Source: Phycisphaera mikurensis NBRC 102666 (GTDB lineage: Bacteria; Planctomycetota; Phycisphaerae; Phycisphaerales; SM1A02). Taken from it: a stretch of DNA of 64,000 nt. The DNA is taken from NCBI GenBank assembly GCA_945878575.1, contig CAMDUB010000001.1:1-64000 (forward strand), written 5' to 3'. This document shows positions 24,803-33,977 of this stretch, piece by piece. Each line of letters begins with the position of its first letter. The stretch's first letter is position 1. Made by a program: the position numbers and the translations under genes. Under the pieces are notes generated by a model. The model was not told where the DNA came from. It saw nothing but the letters and a program-made list of their open reading frames with translations, and searched no databases.

Positions 24803-25291
24803 CTAGACGCCAAGCGCCTTGCGCTTGCCATCGGTAAACACCATGTGGTTGTCGAGGTGCTTGACGTAGATGTCAAGGATTTCACCCAGCGTTACCTTGC
24901 CGCGCTGCGTGTGAATGCCGACACGGGCAAACGCTGCTGGTTCGAGAGTGCGAAGCCAACGCGCCGTGAATCGGCGATTGGCGTCGAACAAATCCAGCAC
25001 TTCATTGGCATCCATGGCTGCGTTGTCAAGGCGCGCGATGAATGCGTTCTCGTCGTAACTCACCAGTAGCGGCATATCTTCAGCGGCAATACGACGCATC
25101 CGGTGACTGGCTGCCTGATCGCTGTCGACCATGTGCACAATGACTTCTTTGATGCTCCACGTTCCGGGTGCCAAGCGAGTGTTCAGTTGCTCCGCGCTCA
25201 GCCCACGGGCGGCGTTTCGCAGCGTGGCTGCCCCGCGCTCGTAGGAGTCAATGGCGGCGGAATATGCGTGCGGCTGTGTCAGCGTGGTCAT
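24803..25291 (-). CDS. DinB-family metal-dependent protein
   Basis: A 162-residue four-helix-bundle protein of the DinB/YfiT type. The three expected metal-ligand histidines appear in VIVHMVDSD (near residue 53) and HLDNHM (near residues 145-149). The N-terminal RGLSAEQLNTRLAPGTWSIKEVI is the family's usual SxxQL...GxWSxxEVlxH motif. DinB-like proteins include thiol transferases and hydrolases; the substrate is unknown. It is convergent with serA. TAGACT lies 6 nt before the ATG. Confidence 0.88.
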   Translation of the reverse strand: MTTLTQPHAYSAAIDSYERGAATLRNAARGLSAEQLNTRLAPGTWSIKEVIVHMVDSDQAASHRMRRIAAEDMPLLVSYDENAFIARLDNAAMDANEVLDLFDANRRFTARWLRTLEPAAFARVGIHTQRGKVTLGEILDIYVKHLDNHMVFTDGKRKALGV

Positions 25292-25297
25292 GCGCCA

Positions 25298-25303
25298 AGT
25301 CTA
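25298..25303 (-). promoter_or_regulatory. -10-like TAGACT before dinB-like gene
   Basis: TAGACT on the minus strand lies 6 nt upstream of the ATG at 25291, without a Shine-Dalgarno. Confidence 0.5.
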
Positions 25304-25340
25304 TGGGCTCAAATGGCGAGATAACGCGCGCGGGATTTCC

Positions 25341-25369
25341 TTGGACATTCCGCCGATTCAACCTATACT
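25341..25369 (+). promoter_or_regulatory. sigma-70-type promoter of tmRNA
   Basis: TTGGAC at 25341-25346 and TATACT at 25364-25369 are separated by 17 bp. The -10 ends 26 bp before the mature tmRNA 5' end, so a short leader would be removed by RNase P. This is the clearest two-part promoter in the window. Confidence 0.75.
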
Positions 25370-25395
25370 GCTGTGTTCTGATTCTTTGACAATTT

Positions 25396-25745
25396 GGGGC
25401 CGTACCGGCATCGACCGGACAGGCAACGCACAGTGTGGCGCGTCGTGGAGCATGCCGGCCACGTTAAAAAGCATGCAAATTCACAACTGCCAATAACACG
25501 CAGTACGCTCTCGCAGCCTAATTAGGCTGTGCAGTGAGTCCCCCCACGCCTGAATAAGGGGGCCGCTGTCAAAAATCAGGCTGGTTCCAATGGGCTGACA
25601 TGCTTCGGCGGAACGAGATGATGCATGTCTTGGTTCGCACACCCCGTTGCGGGGGTCTGTGCGGTCGACAATCAATCCGCAAACACACTCGTAGAGGCAT
25701 TGTGCGGACTGTTTCGGCACAGGGGTTCGACTCCCCTCGGCTCCA
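25396..25745 (+). ncRNA. ssrA: transfer-messenger RNA (tmRNA)
   Basis: tmRNA rescues stalled ribosomes and tags the nascent protein. GGGGCCG at the 5' end pairs with CGGCTCC at 25738-25744 as a tRNA-like acceptor stem with the usual G-U pair. GGGGTTCGACTCCCC is the T-arm, and GGCATCGACCGG near the 5' end is the conserved D-region. The tag frame starts at GCA 25471 and ends at TAA 25519-25521, coding ACKFTTANNTQYALAA. The stop lies in the loop of a CAGCC/GGCTG hairpin, as is usual. The 3' CCA is not encoded (ACTTG follows). A promoter and terminator flank it. The resume codon is inferred. Confidence 0.95.
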
Positions 25746-25794
25746 CTTGATTGCTTGATGGTCGGTCATCTGTGACCGGCATCCATTCGTACCT

Positions 25795-25833
25795 ACCGCG
25801 GTGCTCTTTTATGGGCACCGCGGTGTTGTTTTT
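25795..25833 (+). terminator. intrinsic terminator of tmRNA
   Basis: ACCGCGGTGC at 25795-25804 pairs with GCACCGCGGT at 25815-25824 around a 10-nt loop, followed by GTTGTTTTT. A smaller hairpin (CGGTCA/TGACCG at 25763-25778) comes just before it. Confidence 0.9.
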
Positions 25834-25933
25834 AGAAGAATCGCGTTTGCGACTGCTGCAAATGCGAAGAACTCCGGTAGCACTTGCCGTATCTCTTAGC
25901 GGTGCTTCCATGCAACGCGTGACACATCCTCTC

Positions 25934-26644
25934 ATGACCGCGCCTTCAAACGAATCTCCCGCACCACGCGAAGCCGCCCCGCGCAGCAGCGATGAGGCGG
26001 CCGTTCGCTACTGGGGTGCCATCTACGCGTACATCCGTCAAAGCGGTCGCCGCGATGAAGAGGCCCGTGAACTCACCCAGGGTTTCATTGCGGATGTCCT
26101 GTTAGGCAGAAACCTCTTGGGGCGCCTGGATGAGAAGCGTGGACAGTTCCGCACATTGCTCTTGAGCGCCGTTCGTAATTATCTCGCTGACGTGTATCGA
26201 TTCAATCACGCCGCGCGCCGACATCCAGGTGACGGGCGTGTCATCCGCAGTGATGACCTTGCCAACGATGCCCTGCCCGATCGTCAGAACCCCGCACCCG
26301 AATCCGCGTTCCACCGTGCATGGATCAGCATGCTGATTCGTGATGCTGCTGATGCAATGCGTGCTGAGTGCGTGGCCAACGGCCGGGACATGCAGTGGGA
26401 CATCTTTGAGTCGCGGATCCTGCGACCCATGCTCGAAGGTGCGCCGCCACCTTCCTACGAATCACTCATGGAGCGCTGGAACCTCACCGCGCTCAGTCAA
26501 GTTTCGAACACCATCGTCTCCATGCGCCGCTCATTTGCCGCGCATCTTGTCCAAGGCGTTGGCGCGACAGTGGACACCTCGCCGGCCGGTGCGCGCGGCG
26601 AACTCCGCGAACTGATGTCCCTCTTGGAAGGACGAATCCAATGA
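25934..26644 (+). CDS. ECF-type sigma-70 family sigma factor (planctomycete type)
   Basis: A 236-residue protein. Residues about 18-85 (YWGAIYAYIRQSGRRDEEARELTQGFIADVL, then GQFRTLLLSAVRNYLADVYRF) resemble sigma region 2 of the large planctomycete ECF-like group, whose members read DAEDLTQEFF...GRFRTFLL. A possible region 4 lies near the C-terminus (NLTALSQVSNTIVSMRRSFAAHL). It would direct RNA polymerase to an unknown regulon. The start is uncertain; ATG 25910 is also possible. Its stop overlaps the first unit of a 20-bp tandem repeat that leads into the next gene. Confidence 0.75.
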   Translation: MTAPSNESPAPREAAPRSSDEAAVRYWGAIYAYIRQSGRRDEEARELTQGFIADVLLGRNLLGRLDEKRGQFRTLLLSAVRNYLADVYRFNHAARRHPGDGRVIRSDDLANDALPDRQNPAPESAFHRAWISMLIRDAADAMRAECVANGRDMQWDIFESRILRPMLEGAPPPSYESLMERWNLTALSQVSNTIVSMRRSFAAHLVQGVGATVDTSPAGARGELRELMSLLEGRIQ

Positions 26645-26665
26645 AGGAAGGACGAATCCAATGAC
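26626..26665 (+). repeat. 20-bp tandem duplication at a stop/RBS/start junction
   Basis: Two 20-bp units (26626-26645 and 26646-26665) differ at one base. Each holds GGAAGGA followed by CGAATCCAATGA. Unit 1 contains the sigma-factor stop; unit 2 provides the Shine-Dalgarno and ATG of the next gene. The second unit itself encodes a 7-residue mini-frame MKEGRIQ that ends in TGA overlapping the next ATG. Confidence 0.85.
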
Positions 26666-27110
26666 AAATCCTGTTGATCCAACCACACGCCCTGAGCCAT
26701 TTCAAGACGGATCACTGCGCGACACACTGGCGTGGGTGCTGCACTCACTCGATCAGCCCGCCGTCGCATCGGGTGACTGGATCGCCTATGAGGTCGATGC
26801 CAAGCGCGGAACCGCGGTCGCGCTCCTCACCGATCCAACCACCCCGCTTGCTCGCCTTCGCCGCGCCCGCATCCTTTGGGCTGCGCTGCGCTCCGAAGGT
26901 GAGCGAGCAGAAGATCGATCCATGGGTAGTCGGCTAGCGATCGCGGCTGCGGCAGCTGCGTACCTCTTCCACGGTGAACGCATCTCCAATCACGATGATT
27001 CCGCTCTGCTCACTGCACTTCGTAGCGCTGTCGCTGATGATGCCGTCCCGGCAGAAGTACGACTCATGATGCAGATGGCAGAACGAAAGTTGACCGGCCC
27101 GATCGGTTGA
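26661..27110 (+). CDS. small partner protein of the sigma factor
   Basis: A 149-residue, mostly helical soluble protein of unknown function. Its middle reads LARLRRARILWAALRSEGERAEDRSMGSRLAIAAAAAAYLFHGERIS in short conserved-looking blocks. I recall similar small proteins encoded directly after this type of sigma factor in other planctomycetes, but I cannot verify that here. A role as anti-sigma or modulator is conjecture; no zinc motif or membrane helix typical of ECF anti-sigma factors is visible. It starts 16 bp after the sigma stop with GGAAGGA 8 nt upstream, so the pair is co-transcribed. Confidence 0.6.
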   Translation: MTNPVDPTTRPEPFQDGSLRDTLAWVLHSLDQPAVASGDWIAYEVDAKRGTAVALLTDPTTPLARLRRARILWAALRSEGERAEDRSMGSRLAIAAAAAAYLFHGERISNHDDSALLTALRSAVADDAVPAEVRLMMQMAERKLTGPIG

Positions 27111-27135
27111 CTGCCCCGCGCGGCAGAAGTTGAAA

Positions 27136-28959
27136 TCAACTTGCCGGAACTGCTCTGGGCGCAGCGACCGGAGCCGCGGCCGGAGCAGTGGTGGGCGGCG
27201 GGACTTCTGCCGCACCGTTGGCAGACTCAGGCGCATCCGTTCCCGCTGCAGCCTGCGGTCTGGACACCGTTGGCTGCACTGCGGTGATTGGCTCAATCAT
27301 TCCATCATTGCCAGTTTCTGGAACGACCGCCGGGTCACGCGCGCGTAGATCGTCCCAACGAACGCGTGAGCCACCAACCACGGTGCCGGTCGCAAAGGCG
27401 GCGTCGATCAGCGCTATCTCATAGCCAGAAAGCGCGTTGACCTCACGGGTCTGTGCGTCACCCAGTCTGCTGGCCGCTTCAAGCACATCGATGCTGTTGC
27501 GCAGTCCCACATCAAACTGCCGCTTCTCGGCTTCATAGGTGCGCCCTGCCAGAATCGACTCCAAGCGCGCCGCCAAGATGCGTTGCCAGGTTGTGTCAAT
27601 GGCATCCACAGCATTGAGCACTTCTTGACGAATAGCAAGTGCACGCGCATCCTTCGTGGCCATGCGTTGTACGCGCTGCAGCACCGCGCGCCGCAGCTGG
27701 CTCATACGCGCTTCATTGCCGATGGGGATCTCGGCACGGGCAGCCACCGTGTACTGATCCGCGTCGCCAATATTGCCAAAGCTGTCGGAGAATCCACTGC
27801 CGGCACCGAGCATTTGGTACGAGTAGTCGACCGTAAAGAGTGGCAAAGTCCCATTACGTGCAACTTCGACGTTGGTGGCATCAACCGCCAATTGCAATTC
27901 CAACTCCAACATTTCCATGCGATTGCGCACCGCGCCATCAGCAAGGATATTGGCATCAAGTTGCAAGCCCAGTGGATTTGGCTGCGTTGCCGGAATCAGT
28001 GCACAACCGTCGGACATGGGCATATCCGGGTCATTCATGATGCGCTTCAGATCTCGCTGGCGATTCCGCAGCGCCGCATCAGCAAGGATCAGATTCTCCA
28101 ACGTTGATCCAACGCCACTCTGCGCACGCAAGATTTCCACCAGCGGAGCATCACCGTTGTCCACGCGGCGCTGGGCACGATCGAGCTGTGCGATCGCAAG
28201 GTCATACTGCTGCTTACGAACTTCTAACTCGCGGAAGGTGCGGTACTGATTCCAATAGGCTTTATCCGCGTTGGCGAGAATTCGAATGGCCTCAAGCTTG
28301 GTACGCGAGTCCGTGATTTGACCCTGCAGCTTGGAGACCCGAATGGATGCGGTCGCCACGCCTACGCCAGCATCGCGCAACAGCGGCTGGCTGATGGACA
28401 TGAGTACTCCACCTTGATCCGTCTCAGGACTAAATCCGGAGACCTGTTCGGATTGGGTGTACTGCGGTTGGAATTTCACCAACCCCCCGGTGGCAAGCGG
28501 TACCGCCACACCCATCTTCACCTGGTCAGAGAAGAGACCTTCACTGTTCTGCAACTGTGTCAGCAAATTACTACCGTTACGACTGTAATCGGCGTAGAAG
28601 AGATTGTTGAACTTTGCCTCTTCTTGAGTGATGGTCGTCTTGGCAATATCAGGCGCTATCAACTGCACGCGCAAATCCAGGTTGTTGGCGAGCGCCAACG
28701 CGCGCACTTCGGCGATGGAAATCGTTCGGGTGCGCTCGTAACGCGTTGATCGGAAACTACCCGCGGTTGCCTGCGCCACGGCATCTTCGGCCGGAATCGG
28801 CGGACCGTAGGTCGCTGACGATAGATCCACCGGCTCGATCGCCTTCAGGGCATTGTCAGGTGCAGTGAATGGCGTTTCTTCAGCACGAAACAAATCGTTC
28901 TGGCAGCCAGCGGCCAAAAACGAGAGCGTGGTGAAGATGGCGGGAAGGAATCGACGCAT
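27136..28959 (-). CDS. TolC-family outer-membrane efflux lipoprotein
   Basis: A 607-residue outer membrane efflux protein. The start at 28959 gives MRRFLPAIFTTLSFLAAGC, a lipoprotein signal with lipobox LAAGC (Cys near residue 19). Two TolC-type outer membrane efflux repeats follow, with long coiled coils (ALANNLDLRVQLIAPDIAKT and QLDRAQRRVDNGDAPLVEIL; DVGLRNSIDVLEAASRLGDA). The last 60 residues are Pro/Ala-rich and look disordered. It would be the outer membrane duct for the adaptor/ABC transporter encoded upstream. Its start lies 4 bp after the permease stop, so it is the last gene of the operon. Confidence 0.9.
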   Translation of the reverse strand: MRRFLPAIFTTLSFLAAGCQNDLFRAEETPFTAPDNALKAIEPVDLSSATYGPPIPAEDAVAQATAGSFRSTRYERTRTISIAEVRALALANNLDLRVQLIAPDIAKTTITQEEAKFNNLFYADYSRNGSNLLTQLQNSEGLFSDQVKMGVAVPLATGGLVKFQPQYTQSEQVSGFSPETDQGGVLMSISQPLLRDAGVGVATASIRVSKLQGQITDSRTKLEAIRILANADKAYWNQYRTFRELEVRKQQYDLAIAQLDRAQRRVDNGDAPLVEILRAQSGVGSTLENLILADAALRNRQRDLKRIMNDPDMPMSDGCALIPATQPNPLGLQLDANILADGAVRNRMEMLELELQLAVDATNVEVARNGTLPLFTVDYSYQMLGAGSGFSDSFGNIGDADQYTVAARAEIPIGNEARMSQLRRAVLQRVQRMATKDARALAIRQEVLNAVDAIDTTWQRILAARLESILAGRTYEAEKRQFDVGLRNSIDVLEAASRLGDAQTREVNALSGYEIALIDAAFATGTVVGGSRVRWDDLRARDPAVVPETGNDGMIEPITAVQPTVSRPQAAAGTDAPESANGAAEVPPPTTAPAAAPVAAPRAVPAS

Positions 28960-28963
28960 CGGG

Positions 28964-30265
28964 TCACTCGTGGCGAAGTGCCTCAATGGGGTCAAGCCGC
29001 GAAGCCTTGTACGCAGGGAACATGCCGAATGCAACTCCGACGCCGGCACTGAAGACGATGGACAGGATCACCGCCCATGCCGGTACATCGGCCTGTTCAA
29101 GATTCGCGCCGGGAATGTATGTCAGGCTCACTGCCATCAACTTTCCAATCACCAACCCGGCAATTCCACCAAGCACGGTGAGTGTCACTGCCTCCAACAG
29201 AAATTGCAGCAGGATGGCCGCCGATGTTGCGCCAACAGCTTTGCGCAATCCGATTTCGCGGGTGCGTTCGCTCACGGATACCAACATGATGTTCATGATG
29301 CCGATGCCGCCAACCAACAGCGAGATGCCCACAATTCCTCCGGCGATGGCGGTAACACCCGATGCCAAACTCTTGAATTGGTTGATGTACTGATCCAGTG
29401 CCGCAACACGGAACGTGTCGGGATCGTCTGGCTGCAGACCGCGTTGGCGGCGCATCACGTACTCCACTTCCGCCTTCGCCTCCTCAGCGGTCTCTGGGCT
29501 GGTGGCGATGGCCGCAAACTGCATGAAATACCAGCCATCCAGCAACTTCTCTGCCACACTGAATGGGATGAAGATCTCCGCCTCGCTGGAGTTCATTCCC
29601 AGCATTTTTGCCTGAGTGGTTTCCACCACCCCGACCACCAGGAACCGGCGTCCGCCAAGCAGAATGTGTTCGCCAAGTCCGCCGTTGCCGTCCGTGTCAA
29701 TCTTCAGTTCCGTGACGGCGGCCTCGTTCACCAGCGCTACTTGTCGCGCTGTGTCAATATCGATTTGGCTGAACGGTCGACCGCGCATCACCTTGCGACC
29801 CACGGCGTCGTGCCATGCTGGCCAGATTCCGTTCACGGTCATGCCGTCAATGAGTTCCGTGTCACTCTCAACGCTCATGGGTAAATCAACAATCGGAGAA
29901 ATGCCCTTGATGGAAGGGCACTGATCCATGATTGCCTGCGCTTCGCTGACCTTGAGGCGACACTTCTCCCACGGAAATTTAGCGCGCGGCACGTTGTCGG
30001 GGCGGTTGGGGAACACATACAGCCGAGCTGCACCAACGCTCTCAAATTCGGAAAGCACCTTGGCCTTCAGCCCCGTCAGCGCCGCGATCACCGCCGTCAC
30101 GCTGGCAACACCGACAATGATTCCCAGTGCGGTGAGAAACGATCGCGTCTTGTTCGCCCAGATTTGACTGAGCGCCATGCCGATCGCCTTCAGGAAGAAG
30201 AAGATGGTGAGTCCGCGGCCTTCGCCCTTCGCGCCCTTTCGGGATGGTGCACTTGCGTTGCTCAT
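28964..30265 (-). CDS. MacB-like ABC transporter permease
   Basis: A 433-residue membrane protein with one N-terminal helix (about 43-65), a large MacB-type periplasmic domain, and three C-terminal FtsX helices. These show [35 protein letters not shown], the classic FtsX/MacB signature, in two parts. The mechanotransmission fold of MacB couples ATP use to TolC-linked export of peptides, antibiotics or lipids. Here the ATPase is a separate gene, unlike E. coli MacB. An N-terminal extension is basic and Gly/Ser-rich. Its start overlaps the ATPase stop by four bases. Confidence 0.9.
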   Translation of the reverse strand: MSNASAPSRKGAKGEGRGLTIFFFLKAIGMALSQIWANKTRSFLTALGIIVGVASVTAVIAALTGLKAKVLSEFESVGAARLYVFPNRPDNVPRAKFPWEKCRLKVSEAQAIMDQCPSIKGISPIVDLPMSVESDTELIDGMTVNGIWPAWHDAVGRKVMRGRPFSQIDIDTARQVALVNEAAVTELKIDTDGNGGLGEHILLGGRRFLVVGVVETTQAKMLGMNSSEAEIFIPFSVAEKLLDGWYFMQFAAIATSPETAEEAKAEVEYVMRRQRGLQPDDPDTFRVAALDQYINQFKSLASGVTAIAGGIVGISLLVGGIGIMNIMLVSVSERTREIGLRKAVGATSAAILLQFLLEAVTLTVLGGIAGLVIGKLMAVSLTYIPGANLEQADVPAWAVILSIVFSAGVGVAFGMFPAYKASRLDPIEALRHE

Positions 30266-31038
30266 GCGGCTGCCTCTTCAGCAGCAGCGCGACGGCGTTG
30301 TGTAGCGCGCGCCTCTTCCACGTAGGGGCTCACTTCAAAGTCTTCTTCGGCTGACAAATCACTGAGGATGCGCCCGTCGCGCAGTCGGACCACGCGTTGG
30401 CAATGCGCAGCCACGTCATTTTCGTGGGTGACAATGATGATGGTCTGCCCTTCCCGGTAGATGCGCGTGAACAGTGCCAAGATTTCCGCGGTCGTCGCGG
30501 AATCGAGATTTCCAGTTGGCTCATCGGCCATCAGGATTTTCGGGTTGTTGAGAATCGCACGGGCGATCGCCACGCGCTGCTTCTGTCCGCCGGAGAGTTG
30601 GTTGGGACGGTGATCAACACGGTTACCAAGGCCAACACGCTGCAGCGCGGAGAGCGCGCGTTCACGTCGAGCGCGGAATCCACCAGCGGTGGCGGAATAC
30701 ATCAGTGGAAGTTCCACATTCTCTAAAGCGGTCTGGCGAGCAAGCAACTCAAAGCTCTGAAAGACAAAGCCGATTTCTTCGTTGCGAATGAGCGCCAATT
30801 CATCCGTCTTCATGGCGCTGACCAAGCGCCCTCCGAGCATGTATTCGCCGCTGGTCGGGCGATCGAGGCATCCGAGCATGTTCATCAGTGTGCTCTTACC
30901 CGAGCCAGAGCTACCCATGATGGCCACCATCTCGTTACGGCCAATGTCAAGATCAACCCCGCGAAGCGCGTGAATGGTCTCGACGCCAACGCGATAGACC
31001 TTGGCAATTCCGCGAAGTTGGATGATCGATTCACTCAT
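30262..31038 (-). CDS. ABC transporter ATP-binding protein (MacB/LolD type)
   Basis: A 258-residue ATPase. Walker [16 protein letters not shown] lies near residue 44, the Q-loop in [13 protein letters not shown], the ABC signature [16 protein letters not shown] near 145, Walker [15 protein letters not shown], and the H-loop IIIVTHEND. The sequence fits the MacB/LolD branch that pairs with FtsX permeases. It sits between the adaptor gene (65 bp upstream) and the permease (4-bp overlap). The C-terminus has an Ala/Arg-rich tail of about 20 residues. Confidence 0.93.
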   Translation of the reverse strand: MSESIIQLRGIAKVYRVGVETIHALRGVDLDIGRNEMVAIMGSSGSGKSTLMNMLGCLDRPTSGEYMLGGRLVSAMKTDELALIRNEEIGFVFQSFELLARQTALENVELPLMYSATAGGFRARRERALSALQRVGLGNRVDHRPNQLSGGQKQRVAIARAILNNPKILMADEPTGNLDSATTAEILALFTRIYREGQTIIIVTHENDVAAHCQRVVRLRDGRILSDLSAEEDFEVSPYVEEARATQRRRAAAEEAAA

Positions 31039-31103
31039 GTCTATTCAAATCAAGCGCTTCCGCATGATGGCACGCAGTTCACGGGGGTTACCTGCGTTTC
31101 CGG

Positions 31104-32444
31104 TCAAAATCGCATGCGCATTCCGCGACCACGGCCGCCACCACCACCGCCACCCGAACCGCCGCCTGCCCCACCACCAAAATCTGACTCCTCTGACTTG
31201 ACGGCATCGCCATCCTTCAAGCGCTCCAAGGATTTGTATGGACCAACCACCACAATCTCACCTTCCTTCAATCCATCAACGATGATGGTGTTGGTGAGAT
31301 TGGATGGCCCAGTAGCCACCGGGGTCGCCACTGCTTTGCCGTCAATCACTCGGTACACCATGCTGAGATTTTTTGCGCCAGGAGTGATCAGCGGACTGCT
31401 CTTCAACGCATCCGGCAGGTCTTCAACCTTGCGGTCAATCACGGCTTGGCTAGGAACATTCAGCCCACTGTGGCGAGCGATTGAAATATCAACATTACCG
31501 CCCAGACCACTGAAGATCTGCTCGCCATTCAGATCAAGGAGCACCGCTGTCTTGAAGAATCCAGTGCCATCTTTATCGTTGGTTCGGCTGAGCGCTACTT
31601 CCTCCACGGTGCCGGCAAAGATGCGCTTCTTGTAGCCGTTGATTCGAACTTCACCGGGTTGACTCTTGGCGACACGCGGAATGTCTGACTCACTGACCTT
31701 GGCGGTGAGCTTCATCTTGCTCAAGTCGGAAATGGTGAGAATCTTTGTTCCCGGGTTGTTCATGGTGCCAACCACCACCAGTTCGCCAACCTCGGCGTTG
31801 AGCTGGGTAATGATGCCATCGATCGCCGCGACCACTACCGTCCTCCGGAGCGCCTCGCGCTGCTGGTCAATCTGCGCTTCGGCGGCGGCCAAGCTTTTCT
31901 CCAGTTGAACGATGGTGTTCTTCTGCGCTTGGAATTGCGCGTCGAGATCTGCTGCGCGCGTCACAGAATCTTCATACGCCTGCCGACTGATGTCGCCGGC
32001 ACGAAAGAGCGACTCCTGCCGTTGCGCTGTAGCGCGCGCATTCTCCAGGGTGTTCTGCGTACCGACGATGCGGGATCGCTCCGCTTCCAGGCGGTAGCGC
32101 TCACCATCGCGACGGGCTTCCACACTCTGCAACGCTGCCTTGAGATCGCGATCATCAAGACGCATGATCAGGTCGCCCGCGCGAACGCGCTCACCCTCGC
32201 GGTGCGGCAATTCCACAATGCGCGCCGACACTTCCGCTGACACGTCCACCTTGCGCTTGGGTTCAATGATTCCCGGTGCGGAAACCGTCTCCACCAACAC
32301 CCCCACTGTTGCTGGTTCCATGCGAACCACGGTGGCCTCCGGACCTCCGACGTTTATCCACGCCCAGATGTCCTTTCCAGCGAACAGCGCCACCAATGCA
32401 ACAACCAAGGTGACGGCGATCGAGACAATGAGTGCGGGTCGCAT
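31104..32444 (-). CDS. periplasmic adaptor (HlyD/MacA membrane fusion protein)
   Basis: A 446-residue adaptor with one N-terminal membrane anchor (residues 4-22). A barrel-sandwich half follows (VDVSAEVSARIVELPHREGERVRAGDLIMRLD), then a long coiled coil of about 110 residues, the second lipoyl half (VVVAAIDGIITQLNAEVGELVVVG) and a beta-barrel. The C-terminus is a glycine run ending RGRGMRMRF, unusual for MacA. It would join the inner membrane ABC pump to the TolC duct. It is the first gene of the four-gene efflux operon. Confidence 0.9.
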   Translation of the reverse strand: MRPALIVSIAVTLVVALVALFAGKDIWAWINVGGPEATVVRMEPATVGVLVETVSAPGIIEPKRKVDVSAEVSARIVELPHREGERVRAGDLIMRLDDRDLKAALQSVEARRDGERYRLEAERSRIVGTQNTLENARATAQRQESLFRAGDISRQAYEDSVTRAADLDAQFQAQKNTIVQLEKSLAAAEAQIDQQREALRRTVVVAAIDGIITQLNAEVGELVVVGTMNNPGTKILTISDLSKMKLTAKVSESDIPRVAKSQPGEVRINGYKKRIFAGTVEEVALSRTNDKDGTGFFKTAVLLDLNGEQIFSGLGGNVDISIARHSGLNVPSQAVIDRKVEDLPDALKSSPLITPGAKNLSMVYRVIDGKAVATPVATGPSNLTNTIIVDGLKEGEIVVVGPYKSLERLKDGDAVKSEESDFGGGAGGGSGGGGGGGRGRGMRMRF

Positions 32445-32469
32445 ATCGAGGCTAAATCCTGTGGGGCAG

Positions 32470-32488
32470 CGGAACGAGAGCCGTTCCG
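32470..32488. other. short stem-loop between clpS and adaptor gene
   Basis: CGGAACG at 32470-32476 pairs with CGTTCCG at 32482-32488 around a 5-nt loop. No T-run follows. It may end clpS transcription or sit in the efflux leader; a 7-bp stem can also arise by chance. Confidence 0.35.
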
Positions 32489-32515
32489 GAATACCTCAGA
32501 ATCATACGCCGCGAA

Positions 32516-32866
32516 TTAGGCGGCAGGCTCGATGGTGACGGTCAGTCCGCGCGTCTGAAACTGCTCTTGGATGAGCTCGGCACGCTCGCGATGGGTGACC
32601 ATCAGCAGGGCAACCCCGGACTCATGCGCTTCCACGGTGCGCTCCACGGCATCACTGACGGTGAGCCGCGCAAACTCCACCACCGAGCGAGTGACCAGTG
32701 AAAAGTCGCTGACATCGTCATTGTGAAGAAGTACCGCCCATCCTGGCATCTGCTTGCGCTGTGGAGGAGCAACTTCAGGAAGCAACGCGGTGCCTCCCTC
32801 TGACGACTCTGACGAAGCAACAATCTGACTGCTGAATTGGACGGCGCCGACAAAAGTGGTGAACAT
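32516..32866 (-). CDS. clpS: ClpS adaptor
   Basis: ClpS delivers N-degron proteins to the ClpAP protease. Residues about 40-116 show the family core PGWAVLLHNDDVSDFSLV, then SVVEFARLTVSDAVERTVEAHESG and the C-terminal AELIQEQFQTRGLTVTIEPA. The LHNDD segment contains the residues that bind the N-terminal amino acid. The N-terminal 38 residues are Ser/Glu-rich and not conserved. No clpA or clpP gene is visible nearby. The protein is close to the family's usual 100-120 residues. Confidence 0.88.
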   Translation of the reverse strand: MFTTFVGAVQFSSQIVASSESSEGGTALLPEVAPPQRKQMPGWAVLLHNDDVSDFSLVTRSVVEFARLTVSDAVERTVEAHESGVALLMVTHRERAELIQEQFQTRGLTVTIEPAA

Positions 32867-32940
32867 TACGCAGAATCAAACCGGATACTGCATCTGAAAT
32901 CAAGTGCAAATTTTTGTTATCGGCGGGAATCTTCCCCTAC

Positions 32941-33969
32941 TTACCACTTAAATACCAGCTTGCCAAACTGCTCGCCCGCCTCCAGGCGCGCATACGCCGA
33001 TTCGGCCGCGGCTGGCTCAAAGACCTCATCCACGGTGGCACGGAGCGCCCCGCTTTGCAGCAAGGCAATGACGCTGCGAAACTCATCCATCGAACCCATG
33101 GTGGAACCAATGATGGACAGCTGATTCCAAAAGATGCGAGCAAGATCGGTGGTGCCATCGGCGCCCGTGGTGCATCCGCAGGTGACCAGCGTGCCGCCGC
33201 GAGCGAGACTCTTGATGCATGGCATATGCACGGCCTTGCCGACGCTCTCCGCCACAATGTCAACGCCGCGTCCAGCGGTTGCCTTGCGCACTTCGCGCGA
33301 CCAATCAGTACCGGTGTCGAGCACTGTGAAATTGGCGCCGAGCGTCTTGGCGCGCTCCAGTTTTGCTGCATGACGGCTGGTCACAATCGTGGTGCACCCA
33401 AAGTGTCGCGCAATTCCCAATGCGGCAAGGGCAACGCCGCCACCGATACCGGGAATGAGCACCGTCATACCTGCCTGTAAGCGCGCACGCGTCACCAGCA
33501 TGCGCCATGCCGTGAGGTGCGTGAGTCCGAACGCCGCCGCGTGCACCGGGTCAATGTCGCCGATTTCCAAGACATTGGTCGCCGGAGCAACGAAGTACTC
33601 CGCATGCGTACCGGGGCAATGCTCACCGATCATGAAGATGTCCTCGCCGGACGGAGCGTGTCCCGGGCGCGGCGCCTCGGGGCGCATGACCGCCGCATTG
33701 AGAATCACTCGCTTTCCAACCCATGCCGCATCAACGCCGGAACCCACGGTGTCAACGATGCCAACGCCGTCGGATCCGCCGATGGTCGGCCACTGCACTT
33801 CGATACCTGGCAAGCCGCGGCCAACCCACAGGTCCAGATGATTGAGCGCCGAAGCCTCGGTGCGGATACGCACCTCGCCGGGAGCGGGAGTGCACTCCGA
33901 TCGACCACCTGTAAAGCGGACATTTGGAGCGACGGGGGTACCTTGACGGAGGACTTCAATAGCGCGCAT
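32941..33969 (-). CDS. medium-chain dehydrogenase/reductase (quinone oxidoreductase-like)
   Basis: A 342-residue NAD(P)-dependent MDR oxidoreductase. The N-terminal part has PAPGEVRIRTEASALNHLDLWVGRGLPG, where alcohol dehydrogenases would have a zinc-binding CGTD. The catalytic zinc cysteine is therefore absent, although PTIGGSDGVGIV and GEHCPGTHAEY remain. The Rossmann motif TVLIPGIGGGVALAALG (near residue 170) binds the cofactor. It is probably a zinc-independent enone or quinone reductase; the substrate is unknown. TACACT lies 8 nt before the ATG. Confidence 0.85.
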   Translation of the reverse strand: MRAIEVLRQGTPVAPNVRFTGGRSECTPAPGEVRIRTEASALNHLDLWVGRGLPGIEVQWPTIGGSDGVGIVDTVGSGVDAAWVGKRVILNAAVMRPEAPRPGHAPSGEDIFMIGEHCPGTHAEYFVAPATNVLEIGDIDPVHAAAFGLTHLTAWRMLVTRARLQAGMTVLIPGIGGGVALAALGIARHFGCTTIVTSRHAAKLERAKTLGANFTVLDTGTDWSREVRKATAGRGVDIVAESVGKAVHMPCIKSLARGGTLVTCGCTTGADGTTDLARIFWNQLSIIGSTMGSMDEFRSVIALLQSGALRATVDEVFEPAAAESAYARLEAGEQFGKLVFKW

Positions 33970-33977
33970 GAGGGTCG

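Noticed and set aside
27111-27135. CTGCC/GGCAG hairpin as terminator between convergent genes
   Set aside because: The stem is only 5 bp and no T-run follows on either strand.
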